64,000 bases of DNA from Collybia mongolica (Eukaryota; Basidiomycota; Agaricomycetes; Agaricales; Clitocybaceae), in NCBI GenBank assembly GCA_013420905.1, contig JAAXNY010000001.1, positions 868,001-932,000 of the forward strand, read 5' to 3'. This document shows positions 21,547 through 32,935 of the stretch, piece after piece. The notes below the pieces were generated by a model. It saw only the letters and a program-made list of their open reading frames with translations. It did not search any database and had not been told where the DNA came from. A program made the position numbers and the translations under genes. The stretch's first letter is position 1, and each line of letters opens with the position of its first letter.

Positions 21547-22021
21547 TGTTACGGCTGTTTAGGCCTTATCCTTTAGATCAATCTGGTTTATCATTTGTTC
21601 ACTATAGACCGTTGACTCTGTAAGTCTAACGTCTGATGACTCCCTCAATAGGGCTAAAGTCAGATCATTGAATCAAAGATACACTACTCCCTTCGTAAGG
21701 CAAGTAGGATTGAGTTTGCGTCAAGAGATCAGAGTAGGTGAATAAGGTGTATTCAGCTAGGTCAAGCTAAAGAACTAACTAAGCTAAAATATCCCTATAT
21801 ATATGTAAAGGTCCAATAAGCGTGGTTTACGCTATTTGTTATAGATAAAGAGAATGAGTAAGCTAAAGTGAGAATGAGTAAGCATAATACAAAAGATGAA
21901 TAAGCATGAGAAAAGGAATGCATATATGGGTTTTAATAGATAAGAGTTGATAAGTATCCAGTAATCAGTAATGTGTAAGAAAAAGAAGTGATAATGGCAC
22001 GTGAGTAGGGAATTTGTAACA
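21547..22021 (-). mobile_element. Solo LTR of the Gypsy family, 5-bp TSD
   Basis: 475 bp, starting TGTTACGGCTG and ending TTTGTAACA. It is the reverse complement of the 476-bp LTRs at 31083-31558 and 39967-40442, with divergence. It is flanked by perfect GATAT duplications (21542-21546 and 22022-22026). It results from LTR-LTR recombination of a full element. Confidence 0.93.
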
Positions 22022-22200
22022 GATATTACATCTTCATGTTGTGCATCCATCAGGCCTTCCATGTTGTCAAGCTGCAATCTAATTCTAGGACAATGCCTGA
22101 CAAGTGTTCCAGAACCAAACTTATCAACAACAAAAAGTAATATAATGTTGAAGAAATTCTGGATAGCTAGTTCTATTGCAACAAGCTGGTTCTAGAAGTA
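22022..22200 (-). pseudogene. Coding-like remnant in R2
   Basis: The minus strand reads from about 22195 as NQLVAIELAIQNFF, VDKFGSGTLVRHCPR and QLDNMEGLMDAQHEDVI without stops. A diverged copy is at about 51665-51850. I do not recognise the protein. Codon-level conservation between the two copies suggests a former gene. Bases 22201-22730 hold no supported gene. There is a 19-nt inverted repeat TGAGGCTCTCAGAGCCTCA at 22407-22425. Confidence 0.4.
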
Positions 22201-22730
22201 TAAAGAAAAGTTAATCAGAAAAAAACATAAGGACTTGTATCTGCCAGTAATGGCCCTCTACCTCAAGTTCTGCACATTAGCGCATAACTATGGGACATAA
22301 TTTATAGCGTGTCAACATTGTGAAACCACGAAAATTTCATACTACAAAATAGAAAACATAAACAATCAAATCATTTCAAGTGAAATAAAAGGGACTTACA
22401 AAACACTGAGGCTCTCAGAGCCTCATGGGGACAGCACCTACAGCATGTGAAGGGAATGGGTGTGGAGTAGAGCTTGAAAGAATTCAGTTGTCAATTGAGA
22501 TCAGGACATGATGACTGAAAACTCACAGAAAATAAATGATAGTGGGCCAATGTGTTACAGCAAAGCGAACACAAGTTCCAGTGGAATCTGAGGTAAGGCG
22601 GGGTTTCCAAATGTCAGCAGCAGCTAACAGGCAGCACAATGAGTGATAGGACATACATTCAAGGTGTTGAGAGCCTCATGTGAAGAGGCGGGGCAAATAG
22701 CAGCCTGCAACAGGGATATGGTACACATAG

Positions 22731-22997
22731 TGTTAAAGGTGGAAGCCTAGAGCTGGAGTCCTGAGTAAGAAACTGGTATATTCACTAATATAAGTGAGTA
22801 CGAACCTGGAGTCCTGAGTAAGAAACTGGGGACTCCAGAACAAGCTACTCTACACCTATATACCTGTAGGAACAATAGTAGAGTACAATAGACAATGGAA
22901 CAATGGAACAATGGAACAATAGAACAATAGAACAATAGAACAATGAAAGAAGTGAAACAATACCAAGCTAAGCTATATATACAGGTCAATTCTAACA
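22731..22997 (-). mobile_element. Solo LTR related to the Copia A/B LTR
   Basis: 267 bp, in sense orientation TGTTAGAATTGACC...TTTAACA. It is flanked by CATAG and CGTAG, a near TSD (4 of 5). It shares with the Copia A/B LTR the start, the doubled CTGGAGTCCTGAGTAAGAAA-type repeat, a TATATAGG box and the hairpin (22806-22838), but is otherwise diverged. No internal region remains. Confidence 0.8.
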
Positions 22998-23640
22998 CGT
23001 AGGACCCGAAGATTGTTGGTGATAGAGAGATAAGCTTTTTATGAAAGATGTGTTGTTTTATGCAGAGTGCCTCATTCTATGCAGGGCAGACTTGGTAGTT
23101 GTGCCATCCAGCAATGACATGGCATGAGGACAGGGTTGGGCATTGAGGGGAGTGTCCATGAGGGCTCTGTAAGCATACAATGCAAGGGTATAACCCCGGC
23201 TTTGTATGCCTACTATGCAGGGAGAATACAGCCTACGTAGAGCAGGACATATTGTGGACAAAGGAGAGAGGAGGTGGTTGATTGTTGAGTGACAAGAAGC
23301 ACCATTCTGATTGTTCCAGGATGGAGTTCAGGCCTGTGCACAGCCACCCCCATCAAGGCACCACATGAACAACGTGACCCGTTAACATCCACCTTGATCA
23401 ACCTGTGTTCCCATCCACATCCCGGACACCTCACCCTCAACCTCATTTCAGCCCTGGGGCAACTCCACCAGTAACTCCACCAGTAGGGAATGGGATAGAC
23501 AACAAAATGACAAACTTGCTCTATCAATTCTTGATCGACATCTTCACATGCAATCCCAATGAGCAGGGGGCCAACAGGTCCACATACATCAGATTGGACA
23601 AGAATGAACATAAACAAGTGAATGAGGCCACCTTCAGAAC
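22998..23640. other. No supported gene
   Basis: Open frames exist on both strands. One minus frame (23617-23213) includes RVRCPGCGWEH and SRCSCGA, a Cys arrangement that could be a small zinc-binding motif. It lacks other support and may be chance. Confidence 0.3.
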
Positions 23641-24190
23641 AACAAAACTTTCAATAGTATTATTGTTTTTATATATTTGGAATGTACAAACATGGCTCTA
23701 CAATTTCCTTGTTGAGCACATTTTTCTCATGGTCCATTTTGAGCAAAATATTAGAAATGTCCAGATTCAGCCAGTTTTGAAGGTCTGTGTGTTATGTCAG
23801 GGGTGAATAAACATCTTATAACAACAATGACCCTTACCAAACATGACCCTTGTGGGAAATTAAGCTAAACATTGGAACAATCAACAACTACTACTATATT
23901 TACCTGAAATACAAAGAGGATTGACTTCTCTACTTATTGACACATGTCACATGATCTATTCCATCACATAAGTATACCAAATACATGACAACTATCTGAA
24001 TGCTTATTTAGTGTCCATGAGCCTGGGAAAAGTTAGTTCTGATGGTTTTTGTGTTTTCTCCATAACGAGGCAAGCTATGGCATTGGGTTTTGTGCACAGG
24101 CATTGCTTGTTTACTTGGTAACATTTTCCCATGGTCACATGACTTCTATAAACTATCTACATTGTTTCTAGTCATTTACAACTTCCTGAA
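23641..24190 (+). repeat. R1 distal repeat, second copy
   Basis: Aligns with about 2250-2815 over its whole length. It runs directly into the 3' end of the CxC5-type gene, whose last codons overlap it. Confidence 0.7.
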
Positions 24191-25360
24191 TGTGGAATGG
24201 ACTTATTTCTCCTAAGAAAAGAAATAAAGAATGAGTACCTGCCACACAGTGTATTGGCCCACTCCACCCAAGTAGAAATATTATCATCCAGAACCAAGGT
24301 TTGATTGGATTCAGCAGCAATCATATGAGTGGACTCTTCAACAAACACTTTCCAGATCTGCCAATGGCTCAGATTTAGTTCAGAATTGGCAAAGCTATTG
24401 TTCCAAAACTCCATATAAGCTGCAGTAGATCCATGAAAGCTATATATGGCATTTAGAACTATTTTGCTAAAAATGCAATCAACCCAAAGTGCTTGACCAA
24501 CTTTAAGATATGGAGCTGACTCCAAATATAATTGTTTAGCTGAGTTGTTGTCAAGTGATCCTTCATGATCAGTGTAGTATATAGTGTTGCATTTGAAACA
24601 TTTCCCAGAAACAATGTAGGCTTGATCATGAATAGTAGTGCCTTTGATAAGTTTAACACAAGGAATATCAATGTTCCAAGTTTCACATTTGAGTACATGA
24701 AAATTGCAAGATATTGTCAAGCACACAGGTGTATTTGGAGCCAATATATAATATTGGTTCAATAGCAGTATGAGAAACAGATTTGAGTTTGCCTCTGAAT
24801 TCATTATTTTTCTGCACAGGATACAAGTGTAACAATTGAGCAAATCCATCAAGTTGTTTGCTCAAGGCATTAATTCTGCTTTGTTCATTTTTTTCTTTAA
24901 ACATGCTTGTTTCAGGAAAAAACAATGATGCATCATTGCCTAGCAATTGTATCATGATAAAGGCAAGAGAAGTCATCCAACCAGTGAAAGACAAACAACC
25001 AGATGTCATATCTTTAGCATGAAGACTAAGCAAATCTGTGTTATTGGTCATTGTGAGCAAAGCCATGAGTACAGTACTCAGTGGAATTTTAGAATTGAAA
25101 TTCTCTGATACAAAGATATTGAATTCCTGAAATGAAATATCAGGAAACCTTTGTTCAGGATTATAAGCACAAGTGACTGGCAGCCATGTCAATGCCAGAA
25201 TGATCCAAAGAGATTTGAATTGATCCAAAATCAAAATGCAAACAGAAATCTCAGTCCAGAGCCAAAAGAATGTCACAGCTAGCCATGAAGAACAGAACAC
25301 ATACAAGGCCTGTAACATACTACTAAAAGTTAAACAAAAATACAAACAAAAGTTTATCAA
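24172..25360 (-). pseudogene. KDZ-associated CxC5-type cysteine-cluster gene, frameshifted
   Basis: Two overlapping minus-strand frames (25360-24683 and 24852-24172) form one protein if a 1-2 nt lesion near 24735-24745 is allowed. The order fits CxC5-like proteins that accompany KDZ transposases in basidiomycetes: a leader, ISFQEFNIFVSENF, then a cysteine cluster (CLTISCNFHVLKCET), IPCVKLIKGTTIHDQ, GKCFKCNTIYYTDHE, then WQIWKVFVEESTHMIAAES. Residues after that do not extend to a full KDZ catalytic domain. A 27-nt GT-AG stretch at 24212-24238 could be read as a tiny intron but is shorter than neighbouring introns. The family call is from memory of these motifs. Confidence 0.7.
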
Positions 25361-25374
25361 ATTGAATCAACTTA

Positions 25375-26329
25375 CTACTTCTTTGGTTTCACAGCTTTTG
25401 AACTTTGACCCTTCTTCCCCACTTTAGGCTTTTTCTCTGTACCATGCCCTCCAGAACTTGGTTCCACAGCCTTAGACTTGCCCTTCTTTTTGCTAAACTG
25501 TTTCTGCACTTCTTCAACCTTTTCATCATCCTTGGACTTTTTCAAATCCTCCCCCTGCCCATGCAAAAACTTGTGCAGTGATCCAAGGTTATAATCATCT
25601 GCAGAAAATCCCCAAGTTTCTTCATCAGAAAGATGGTCTTCAGTATTTTCCAACCAGTCTATCAGAGCTGAATATTTCTCAACAAACTTGAATGGTCCAT
25701 AATTTGAATAGAAATAAACAGTTGAAGCAAAGATTCCTTTCAGATTAGCCAGTTTGGCAGCACCTTTCCAGGTGAGAGCATCCTTCATTTTCTTCATCAC
25801 TGTATTAGCATGACAGAATTCTTTGTATTTTGCATATGCATAATGCAAAGTATGGTTGCCACAATCCAGATAGAAGTGTTCAATCTCCAACTGCATAATC
25901 ATAGATTGTTGAACAGACATGAAGCAAGCAACTATATCAGACTCAGATGTGTTGTTTGATGCAGACAGTTTGGTTTTAGAAGGCACAGAAACAGTTGGAA
26001 CAGAAGAAGTTGGAACTTGTGTGAAAGTTGAGGATTCAGATGATTCAGTCTAAAAGTATTTTTATCAGAGATATACTTCAATAAATAAAAGTAGTAAAAC
26101 TTACAAATAGATGCAAAACATATCCATGATCATCATACTTCCAATCCACCATATCATCATCTGAAAGTGCAGCACTGTAGCAACCCTTAATGCCCCAAGT
26201 TTCTTGATTTGTGTATACATAAATCCAGTGATTGTCATTCTTAATAGGTGAGTATAGATTGCCCAATTTGTAAAGAACAGGACCAAGGGAACTGTTAACT
26301 GGAATTTGGATGGTCATAGAAGACTTCAT
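25375..26329 (-). CDS. Unknown protein with lysine-rich tail, KDZ-adjacent
   Basis: The exon ending at the stop near 25375 encodes FMSVQQSMIMQLEIEHFYLD, ANLKGIFASTVYFYSNYG and EETWGFSADDYNLGSLHKFL, and a C-terminal run rich in KKGK and KPKK. It joins upstream at ACTTTTAG to the exon ending VLHLF (intron about 26042-26103, GTAAGT...TTTTAG). That exon contains NDNHWIYVYTNQETWGIKG. Upstream a Cys-rich frame (CQGCGSC) continues. I recognise no domain. It lies head to tail with the CxC5-type gene and probably belongs to the same mobile unit. Further exons upstream cannot be joined with certainty. Confidence 0.55.
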
Positions 26330-26334
26330 AGCCC

Positions 26335-27957
26335 TCAGATTACTATGCTCAGATCCATAGACTTGTACACATGAACCACACCCTTGACATTGGGTGGTGC
26401 AATGGGTTGGTTATATTCAAAATCAGCATGGTTCATAGCATTCCCCAATGCCTGACCACAAATGAAACCACCCACAGTGCGAGATGCACCCTGCAGAGAA
26501 TTCAAGTCTCCACCTACAGTGTAAGACGAACTCAAATCTGCACTGCGAGGAGACATCAATATCCTGGGGCTCAACACCACCAGGAAATTGCATTTCTATG
26601 TCTACACTATGCTTAGGCAGGGTACGTGGTACTACATTCTCAGATGATGGGGGTAAAGTGTCCCTGGACACAGAAACTGGGGGCACAGCCTCCCCAAGAC
26701 CAGAAGATGGGGGCAAAGCCACCAAAGATTGACCTAAAGAAATAGAAACTAAACATATGATTTGTAGAATCAGAATAAATTTAACAGGTGAAATAAAATA
26801 AAATCTTACTGTTAGTACCAGACACATCAGTCATATCTTGATCATGGGTAGGACAAGGGGTGGCAGCGGCACCAGCTACAGTGCTGGGGGCAAGAGAGGG
26901 GACATGGGAGGGAGTGCAAGAGGCACCACAGGCACCAGCAGGCAATGGGGCATGGGAGACAGTGCAGGATGGGGCAGCCGACAGAACACAAGAGATGTCA
27001 TGGAAGGGAGGGCCATGGGCAGAGGTGGCGTGGGAGGTGGAGGTGGCATGGGAGGTGGAGGAGGCACAAGAGGCTGTGGTGGAGAGGCCAGGGGGGGCAC
27101 AGAAGGGGATGATGGTATTGCCCCTGTTGCTTGCACCGTTGTCACTGCCCTGGACATTTTCATTGTCATCCCAGTCTTCCTCAGCGTCCTCCTTGTCCCC
27201 GTCTTCCTTGTCCCCACTGGCCTCATCCCTGTCCTCCTTGTCCCCATTCTCCTTGTCCCCACTCCCATCCTCATCTCTGTCCTCTGCTCCTCCCTCCTTT
27301 TTCCCCTTGAGCTCCTCCAGTTCACTGTCACTGGCAGTCAGGGGTGCCACCTGGCAGGCACGACCAGTGCCCCCCGGCTTTGAGGCTTGGGCCCCTGAGA
27401 GATGGCAGCAGCTGCATGTGGGGGCAGCACAATCAGGATGCCACTTTCTTCAAGGATGCCGCTTTCTTCAAGCATGCGCTTGGTCCTGGAGAGAGGCCAT
27501 TTTTGTGAGAACAAGAAATGAAAAAAGAAAAAAAAAACTCACTTTGTGAGGTGGGGCTTGGCAGGGCTGGCCTTGCCCTTGATGCCTGTTTTACTGGGGG
27601 TGGTGGCCTTCTTACTGGTGGTAATGACCTTTTTTCTGGTGCTGCAGGCAGTGTGAGTAGGAAGGGGGATAGGAGTGGCCAGGTATGCACCCTGCCTTTG
27701 GCTTGGCAGCTTTCATGTGCTTGTGGGCTTTGTCATCCTTGTTGGTCACTGAGGTGGCATGCTTGCAACCACAGGTGGAAGGCGGGGGCATCACACAGAT
27801 GTGGCTGCTCCTCATTGTCAGGCATTTGGTAGCTTTGGCAGTGGCAGTGGTGGTGGCGGCTTTGTAGGTTAACATTGTGCTTGGGCTGGGGTTTTGCTGG
27901 GTTGCTGGGTGCTGGGTTGCTGGACCTTGGTGTGGTTGGGGTTGATGATGTGCCCAT
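26335..27957 (-). pseudogene. Low-complexity 5' exons of the same or an adjacent gene
   Basis: Minus-strand open segments with suggestive splice sites: MGTSSTPTTPRSSNPAPSNP near 27957, a Lys/Ala/Thr-rich stretch, a GTGAGT...CTCCAG intron near 27485-27546, then an acidic region (repeats of GDKED, EEDWDDNEN) and an Ala/Ser/Pro-rich region to 26820. A GTAAGA...TTTAG intron (about 26736-26817) leads to PPSSGLGEAVPPVSVSRDTL. The frames do not join cleanly, for example around 27340-27360 and 26540. The gene is either decayed or has exons I cannot place. No function is evident. Confidence 0.4.
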
Positions 27958-28234
27958 TGTTGATCAATGAGGTGGCTGATAAGTCATGTGACTAAACATG
28001 TGACCACAACGTGTCTATTACATGTCCCTACAATGCTCTGGAATTCCTGTGGGCTCTGTCAGAATTTCAGCATTCCGAAGCCAGAATTCCTGTGGAATTT
28101 CATTCTGCTTGGATTCCAAGTGGAATCTGTTTGGAATTTTAGTCAATTTTTACAGCCATTTTCTATCACCTCTGCAGCCATAATTCCAACAGGAATCTGC
28201 TGGAAGATGTGGGGGAGTGTAAAGAACTCCCGAA
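27958..28234. repeat. Cluster of GGAATTCC-type short repeats
   Basis: Between about 28035 and 28200 the motif GAATTCC/GGAATTTC occurs many times in both orientations, for example GGAATTCCTGTGG, GAATTCCTGTGGAATTTC and GGAATCTGTTTGGAATTTT. Such arrays are common near ends of DNA transposons and may mark the terminus of the KDZ-type unit. No gene is seen. Confidence 0.45.
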
Positions 28235-30806
28235 ATGGGTGAACATTGGAAAGCCCCTTCTAGAAGGGGGTGGACCAAATTCAGCTCCAGAGAGATGGAG
28301 GATGCCCTACAAGGCACCTTGAACATTTTGGCCCCTGGGCCAGACAACATCACATGGAGACATCTAAAAGTAATCTTGGTAGATCCACAAGCCCAGGCCA
28401 CCATGGTTTGGCTGGCAAATGCGTGCTTGTCATGTGGACACTGGCCAGATCACTTCAAGACCTCGCACATGGTTGTCATCCCCAAACCAGGGAAGCTGAC
28501 CTATGACACTCCAAAATCATACTGCCCAATTGTGCTTCTCAACATGCTGGGGAAACTGTCCACCCACCTACAATTTGAAGCTCAGGTGGAGGGTGTCCTA
28601 CATCCCCATCAGTTTGGAGGGGTTTGTCAGAACTCAACCAAAGATACAGGGTGTTTCCTCACTCACGTGGTCCAGGAAGGCTGGTCATGTGGGCTCAAGA
28701 CAAGTGTGGTTGCATTCAACCTTGCCCAATACTTCCCCTCAATAAATCATGAGGTACTAATCACCATTCTAGAGGGCCAAGGATTCGCACCAGAAATTGT
28801 CACATTCTTCAGGTCATACTTGGTGGGTCAAAAGACCAGATATGTGTGGGGAGACAGCAAGTCTCCCCCCCTTGATTTGAGCATTGGCTTGGGACAAGGC
28901 TCTGCCTTGTCTCCAATCCTATCTGCTCTCACCCTCACAGTTCTCCTCAAAGAATTCTATAGGAGAAACCAGGAATCAGACCTGATATCATACATCAACA
29001 ATGGGACAATTATAGCCCAATCAAAGGCATGGGACATCAACATAGCCATTCTTAGAAGGGCCTATGACCTGATCTTTACCATGATGAGAGCCATGGGACT
29101 AATCTTAGAACACATGAAATTGGAAGGGTTCCACTTTTCAAAAAAGAAGTCAGATGCCAATCCAAGCATTGACCTAGGTCATGCCCCCTACACCAGGGCA
29201 ACCCCGCTTGTCCCAGGCCTCATTTGGAGGTACCTGGGATTCTACTTTGACTGCAGTCTCACATTCAAGAGGCATGTGGAGATGTACATGAACAAGGCCC
29301 TGACTTCCACCAGGGCCCTACTTGCACTAGGCAATCCTGCACGAGGCTTGCAACCAGTGCATAAGAGAACCTTTTACCATGCATGCATACTGCCTATTGC
29401 AACATATGGATGCAGGCTATGGAACATGGAGGGTGCCCAAATTAAGGGCCACCTAGAACTCCTGAGGAAAATGCAGCACAAAGCCGCTCTTTGGATCACA
29501 GGCACCTTCTGGACTACTCTGAGAGGGGCATCTGAGACCCTCGGAGGGCTACCTCCATCCACTTACACATACATAAGCTGGTTGAAAGAAGCCATTACCA
29601 CATAAAGACATTGTCAAAGGGACACGCTGTCTGGAATCTGGTCAATGGGCAAGCACATTTATCAGTCAGCCACATGTCACCTGCCAAGCAACAGAAAATT
29701 AAATCAGGGATTATGGACTCATATTCCCATCTAGAGGACTGTAGCAACAATGCATTCCCTACCTTCCCACTTGCAAAACCTGGCCACTGCATCGTGGACT
29801 GGGCTGCCAAGAGGGTAATTATCAAACACTCTCCAAAGCTGACAGGCAAGAAAGAGGAGAGGAAAGCTGCATTCAAGGAGTTCAACATGGTACTAACCAA
29901 CTGAATCAACAATGCTAAATGCACCCTGGGGCATATTGCTATCATATGCAACAGGTCTGTCTCACACCACCCAGACCACCAGGCCACCGCTGCCTGGAGA
30001 GTTTGGGGAGGTGGTTGCTTTACAGTGGTGCTGCCCCATGTGGAGATGCCATGTCAGATGATGCCGAAGCCTTCACTATCTCCAGAGGGATAGACAAAGC
30101 TTTCAGTATCCCAAATTTAGACACATCCAAAATAGATGTCTTCTCGGACTCTGTGAATGCAATTAAACTGGTCTTAGACCCATTGCACCACACTGCCCAC
30201 AAATCAGCTGTCAACGTGACATCAAAACTTGGTTTATGGTTAACTATCAAACTAAATGCCCCCATCACACTACATTACACACCAAAAGCATGTGAAGTCA
30301 GGGAACACCCTTACACCCATGAGGTTGCCACAAGTTTAGAGGTGGCCCATGGGGAAGTTAAGCACACTACCCTTGTGAAAGCAAGGGCAAATGCTGTCCT
30401 ACATATGATGGATGCTTGGAGCATTTTGGCCAAGCGGAAGGAGTACATAGGAGCAAACTTCCTGCATCTCCATGAACATGGAAAGCAACTAATGCCAAGC
30501 CACCTGAAAGGGGGGACTTGGATAGGAAAAATCTCCATGGAGACTAGCAAAGCCATCCGGTTGGCACAGGCCCTCACTGGGCATGTGCCAATTGGCACTT
30601 ACAGGCAATGCTTCCTTAAAGAGAAGGAGACATACATGTGTGATTGTGGCCTTGGAAAGGAGACCATTGATCACGTGTTCAGGTACTGCCTACTCTACGA
30701 GCAGGCAGAACACCCTGGAAGGAAACTAACCCTTGTATGGGTTAGCAACTTCCTACATGACAACCTGGATGCCTTTGGCATCTTCTGGGAACCATGCATA
30801 GAATAG
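28235..30806 (+). pseudogene. LINE ORF2: reverse transcriptase and RNase H, inactivated
   Basis: The 456-codon RT frame (28235-29605) contains GPDNITWRHLK, VVIPKPGK, HPHQFGG, GLGQGSALSPILSAL and KLEGFHFSKKKS. The two catalytic boxes are altered: FNLAQYFPS where FDxAQFFPS is usual, and YINNG where Y(V/I)DDG is usual. All these changes are G to A on the coding strand. A frameshift near 29575 leads to a second frame (to TGA 29902-29904). Another near 30015-30030 leads to the RNase H frame ending at 30806 (SDDAEAFTISRGIDKA, DVFSDSVNAIKLV) with CDCGLGKETIDHVFRYC at the end. It cannot make active RT. Confidence 0.88.
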
Positions 30807-31082
30807 AGCAGGAGTACCTGGAGGTAAGTGGGTGTTTGTTGGATGGTATCCTTGATACCAGGTCAAACGCCCTTGGGTGAGTATACATGCATGGGCCTGG
30901 TCCCTCAGGACTAAGTCGGGCTTCCCTCAGGAAACCTTTGGGGGGGTGTACCCCCCTGTGAACCAGGTGCAAGAAAGTGGCTATGCTAACCACTTATTAT
31001 TAAACAGATTAAGAAGTGCGGGGGGCGGTCCCCTCTGCGAAGACTCTTGTCCTTAGTCCCTTATGGGTCTATTACCTGGTCC
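30807..31082 (+). other. LINE 3' UTR, upstream of the Gypsy insertion
   Basis: Non-coding. It contains runs GGGGGGGTGTACCCCCC (a perfect inverted repeat) and GGGGGGCGGTCCCC, and ends with the left GGTCC of the Gypsy target duplication (31078-31082). Confidence 0.6.
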
Positions 31083-31558
31083 TGTTACAAATTCCCTTAT
31101 CTATTTGACCTATCATTTCTTCTCTTCTTTCTCTTACCTATTATTGATTATCAGACACTTATCAACCTTATCTTTCAACATCTCCATATGCATTTCTTCT
31201 CTCATACTTACTCAGCTTTCTTACTCATCCTCTTCGATAGCTTACTCATCTTTATCTATAACAAATAGCGTAAACAACGCTTATCGGACTATTATGTATA
31301 TATAGGGATACTTTAGCTTAGCTAGCTCTTTAGCTTGACCTAGCTGAATCAACCTTATTCATCTATCTTCTTGCCATGAACTTGATCCTATCCGCCTTAC
31401 AAAGGGGGTAGTGTATCTTTGATCAGATAACCTGATAACTTGACTTTAGCCCTACTGAGGGAGTCAATAGACATTGGACTTACAGAAGTCAACGGTCTAA
31501 GAACGAACGAACAATACATTGGATTGACTTAGAGGATAAGGCCTAAACAGCCATAACA
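31083..31558 (+). repeat. 5' LTR of Gypsy
   Basis: 476 bp, TGTTAC...TAACA, with a TATATATAGGG box (near 31295-31305) and TTAGCTTAGCTAGC just downstream. It matches the 3' LTR closely. Confidence 0.95.
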
Positions 31559-31623
31559 AAAGGTCAAGCTGATCAGAACCGTCAACCTATTAAGGTTCAG
31601 ATGCAACGGCACCACGATACGGA

Positions 31624-32782
31624 TTGAAACCTGCGAACAGCAGCGAAAGCAGCAGAAGTAGTAGCAGGCAAAGCGTTATTAGCAGCAAAGATTTTCAAGA
31701 CGCAGAAGAGCAACCGAGACTCTCAGTAGTCATACAAACAATAGAAATGCCCACCATGCCGAAACCAAAGGCAGAAAGTTCCAAAGGAAAGGAACCAGAG
31801 AAACCACCGAAACCTGAATCACCAGACTCCCCGATACCACCTGACTCTGACGTAGAAATGGCAGATAAACGAAGACCCACCGAAATCAAACTTAGCTCAC
31901 TGAACATCTTTGATGGAAATTGAAAAATGACAAAAGACTTCGTCCTTGATTGCAAAATGTATTTGCAAGCAAACGACAGAATTTATGACACAGATTGGAA
32001 AAAAAATCCTTTATGTGCTCTCATATATGAAAGGAGGAACAGCAGGACCATGGAAGAAGTCCTGGTACGGAGAGAATAGTGATCACCCAGGAACCTTTAC
32101 AACGTTCATGACAACAATTGAAGAAGCGTTCTCTACCCCAGATGAAGCGGGAGATGCTAGACAAACTTTGAAGACACTGCACATGACAGGAAACATGACA
32201 GCAGATGATTACATCGCGGAATTTAAATCAGCCGCATCAGAAAGCAAGATCACCGAGAGTGAAGCACTTGTCAAATACTTCATGGAAGGAATACCTCCTT
32301 CCCTGATGCAGAAGATTCTAACAATGGACAACCCACTGACCACCATCAAGGGTTGGTATGAAAAGGCATCCATATTCGATACTCAATACAGATGTGCAAA
32401 ATCGATTGTAGCACGCATTAAAGGAAATACAGGAAAAACTACAGGAGGAAACAGTGGAAAAAAGTACAATTTCCAACAAAACAATCCCAAATACATCCCA
32501 AACAACAGCAGAGATCCAAACGCAATGGATATCGATCGACTAACCATCCAAGAAAGGGATGAACACATGAAACGAGGACTATGTTTCGAATGCCATAAAT
32601 ATGGACATCGAGCATCAGATTATAAAGCAGGAGGATCAATCCCTCAAACTCAACAAAAAGAAGAACCAAAGACACCAATGAAAGGCAAAGACGCCTACAT
32701 GAAGATTCGAGCACTTATGGCAGAGCTAGATGAAGAAGAAAAAGAAGTCACTCTAAAGAATATGGAGGACAAGGGTTTTTAA
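31624..32782 (+). pseudogene. Gypsy gag
   Basis: The N-terminal part (31624-31920) is rich in Ser, Pro and Glu, and stops at TGA 31921-31923 (GN(stop)KMTKDF, most simply CGA to TGA). A run of eight A at 31999-32006, where seven keep the frame, shifts into the second ORF (to 32782). That ORF has a Retrotrans_gag core (SYMKGGTAGPWKKSW, TADDYIAEFKSAAS, YFMEGIPPSLMQKIL) and a zinc knuckle CFECHKYGHRASDY in which the last Cys of CCHC is Tyr. Three independent lesions make Gag non-functional. Confidence 0.9.
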
Positions 32783-32935
32783 AGAGGCGGACTGAATCAA
32801 CGTCAGTACCTGCCGAAAACTATTCCATTACGCTGTCACCTGTAATATTAGGAGAAATGAATCGACAATCTCTATCTATTCCAATTATGGTGATTGAAGA
32901 ATGGAAAAATGTTGAAACCCAAGCAATCAGACTTA
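32783..32935 (+). pseudogene. Gypsy protease N-terminal fragment
   Basis: Reads ENYSITLSPVILGEMNRQS and IPIMVIEEWKNVETQAI, then is cut by the Tc1 element after TA (32934-32935). Confidence 0.6.

Larger units (their letters stand above)
28235..31082 (+). mobile_element. Non-LTR retrotransposon (LINE), 5'-truncated, left part
   Basis: An RT domain followed by an RNase H-like region and a C-terminal Cys/His motif, then a 3' UTR. Gypsy inserted at 31083 splits the element. Its 3' end resumes at 40443 and finishes in a poly(A) run near 40613-40629. No upstream endonuclease domain or 5' UTR is recognised, so it appears 5'-truncated near 28200. Domain order suggests a fungal Tad-like clade, but that is not certain. 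Confidence 0.85.

Noticed and set aside
23213..23617. Minus-strand ORF with CPGCGWEH and CSCGA, possible small zinc-binding protein
   Set aside because: No second copy, no splice or start support, and the plus strand is equally open. The Cys pattern alone is weak.
24202..24240. A 40-bp segment with a 27-nt GT-AG stretch that is missing from the related copy at about 2812, suggesting a spliced retrocopy
   Set aside because: The missing part extends beyond GT-AG, and the intron would be shorter than any other in the window. A plain deletion is simpler.
26838..27549. Plus-strand Gly-, Val- and Ser-rich ORFs of 181 and 229 codons
   Set aside because: They mirror the low-complexity acidic and Ala/Ser-rich minus-strand exons and have no motifs of their own.
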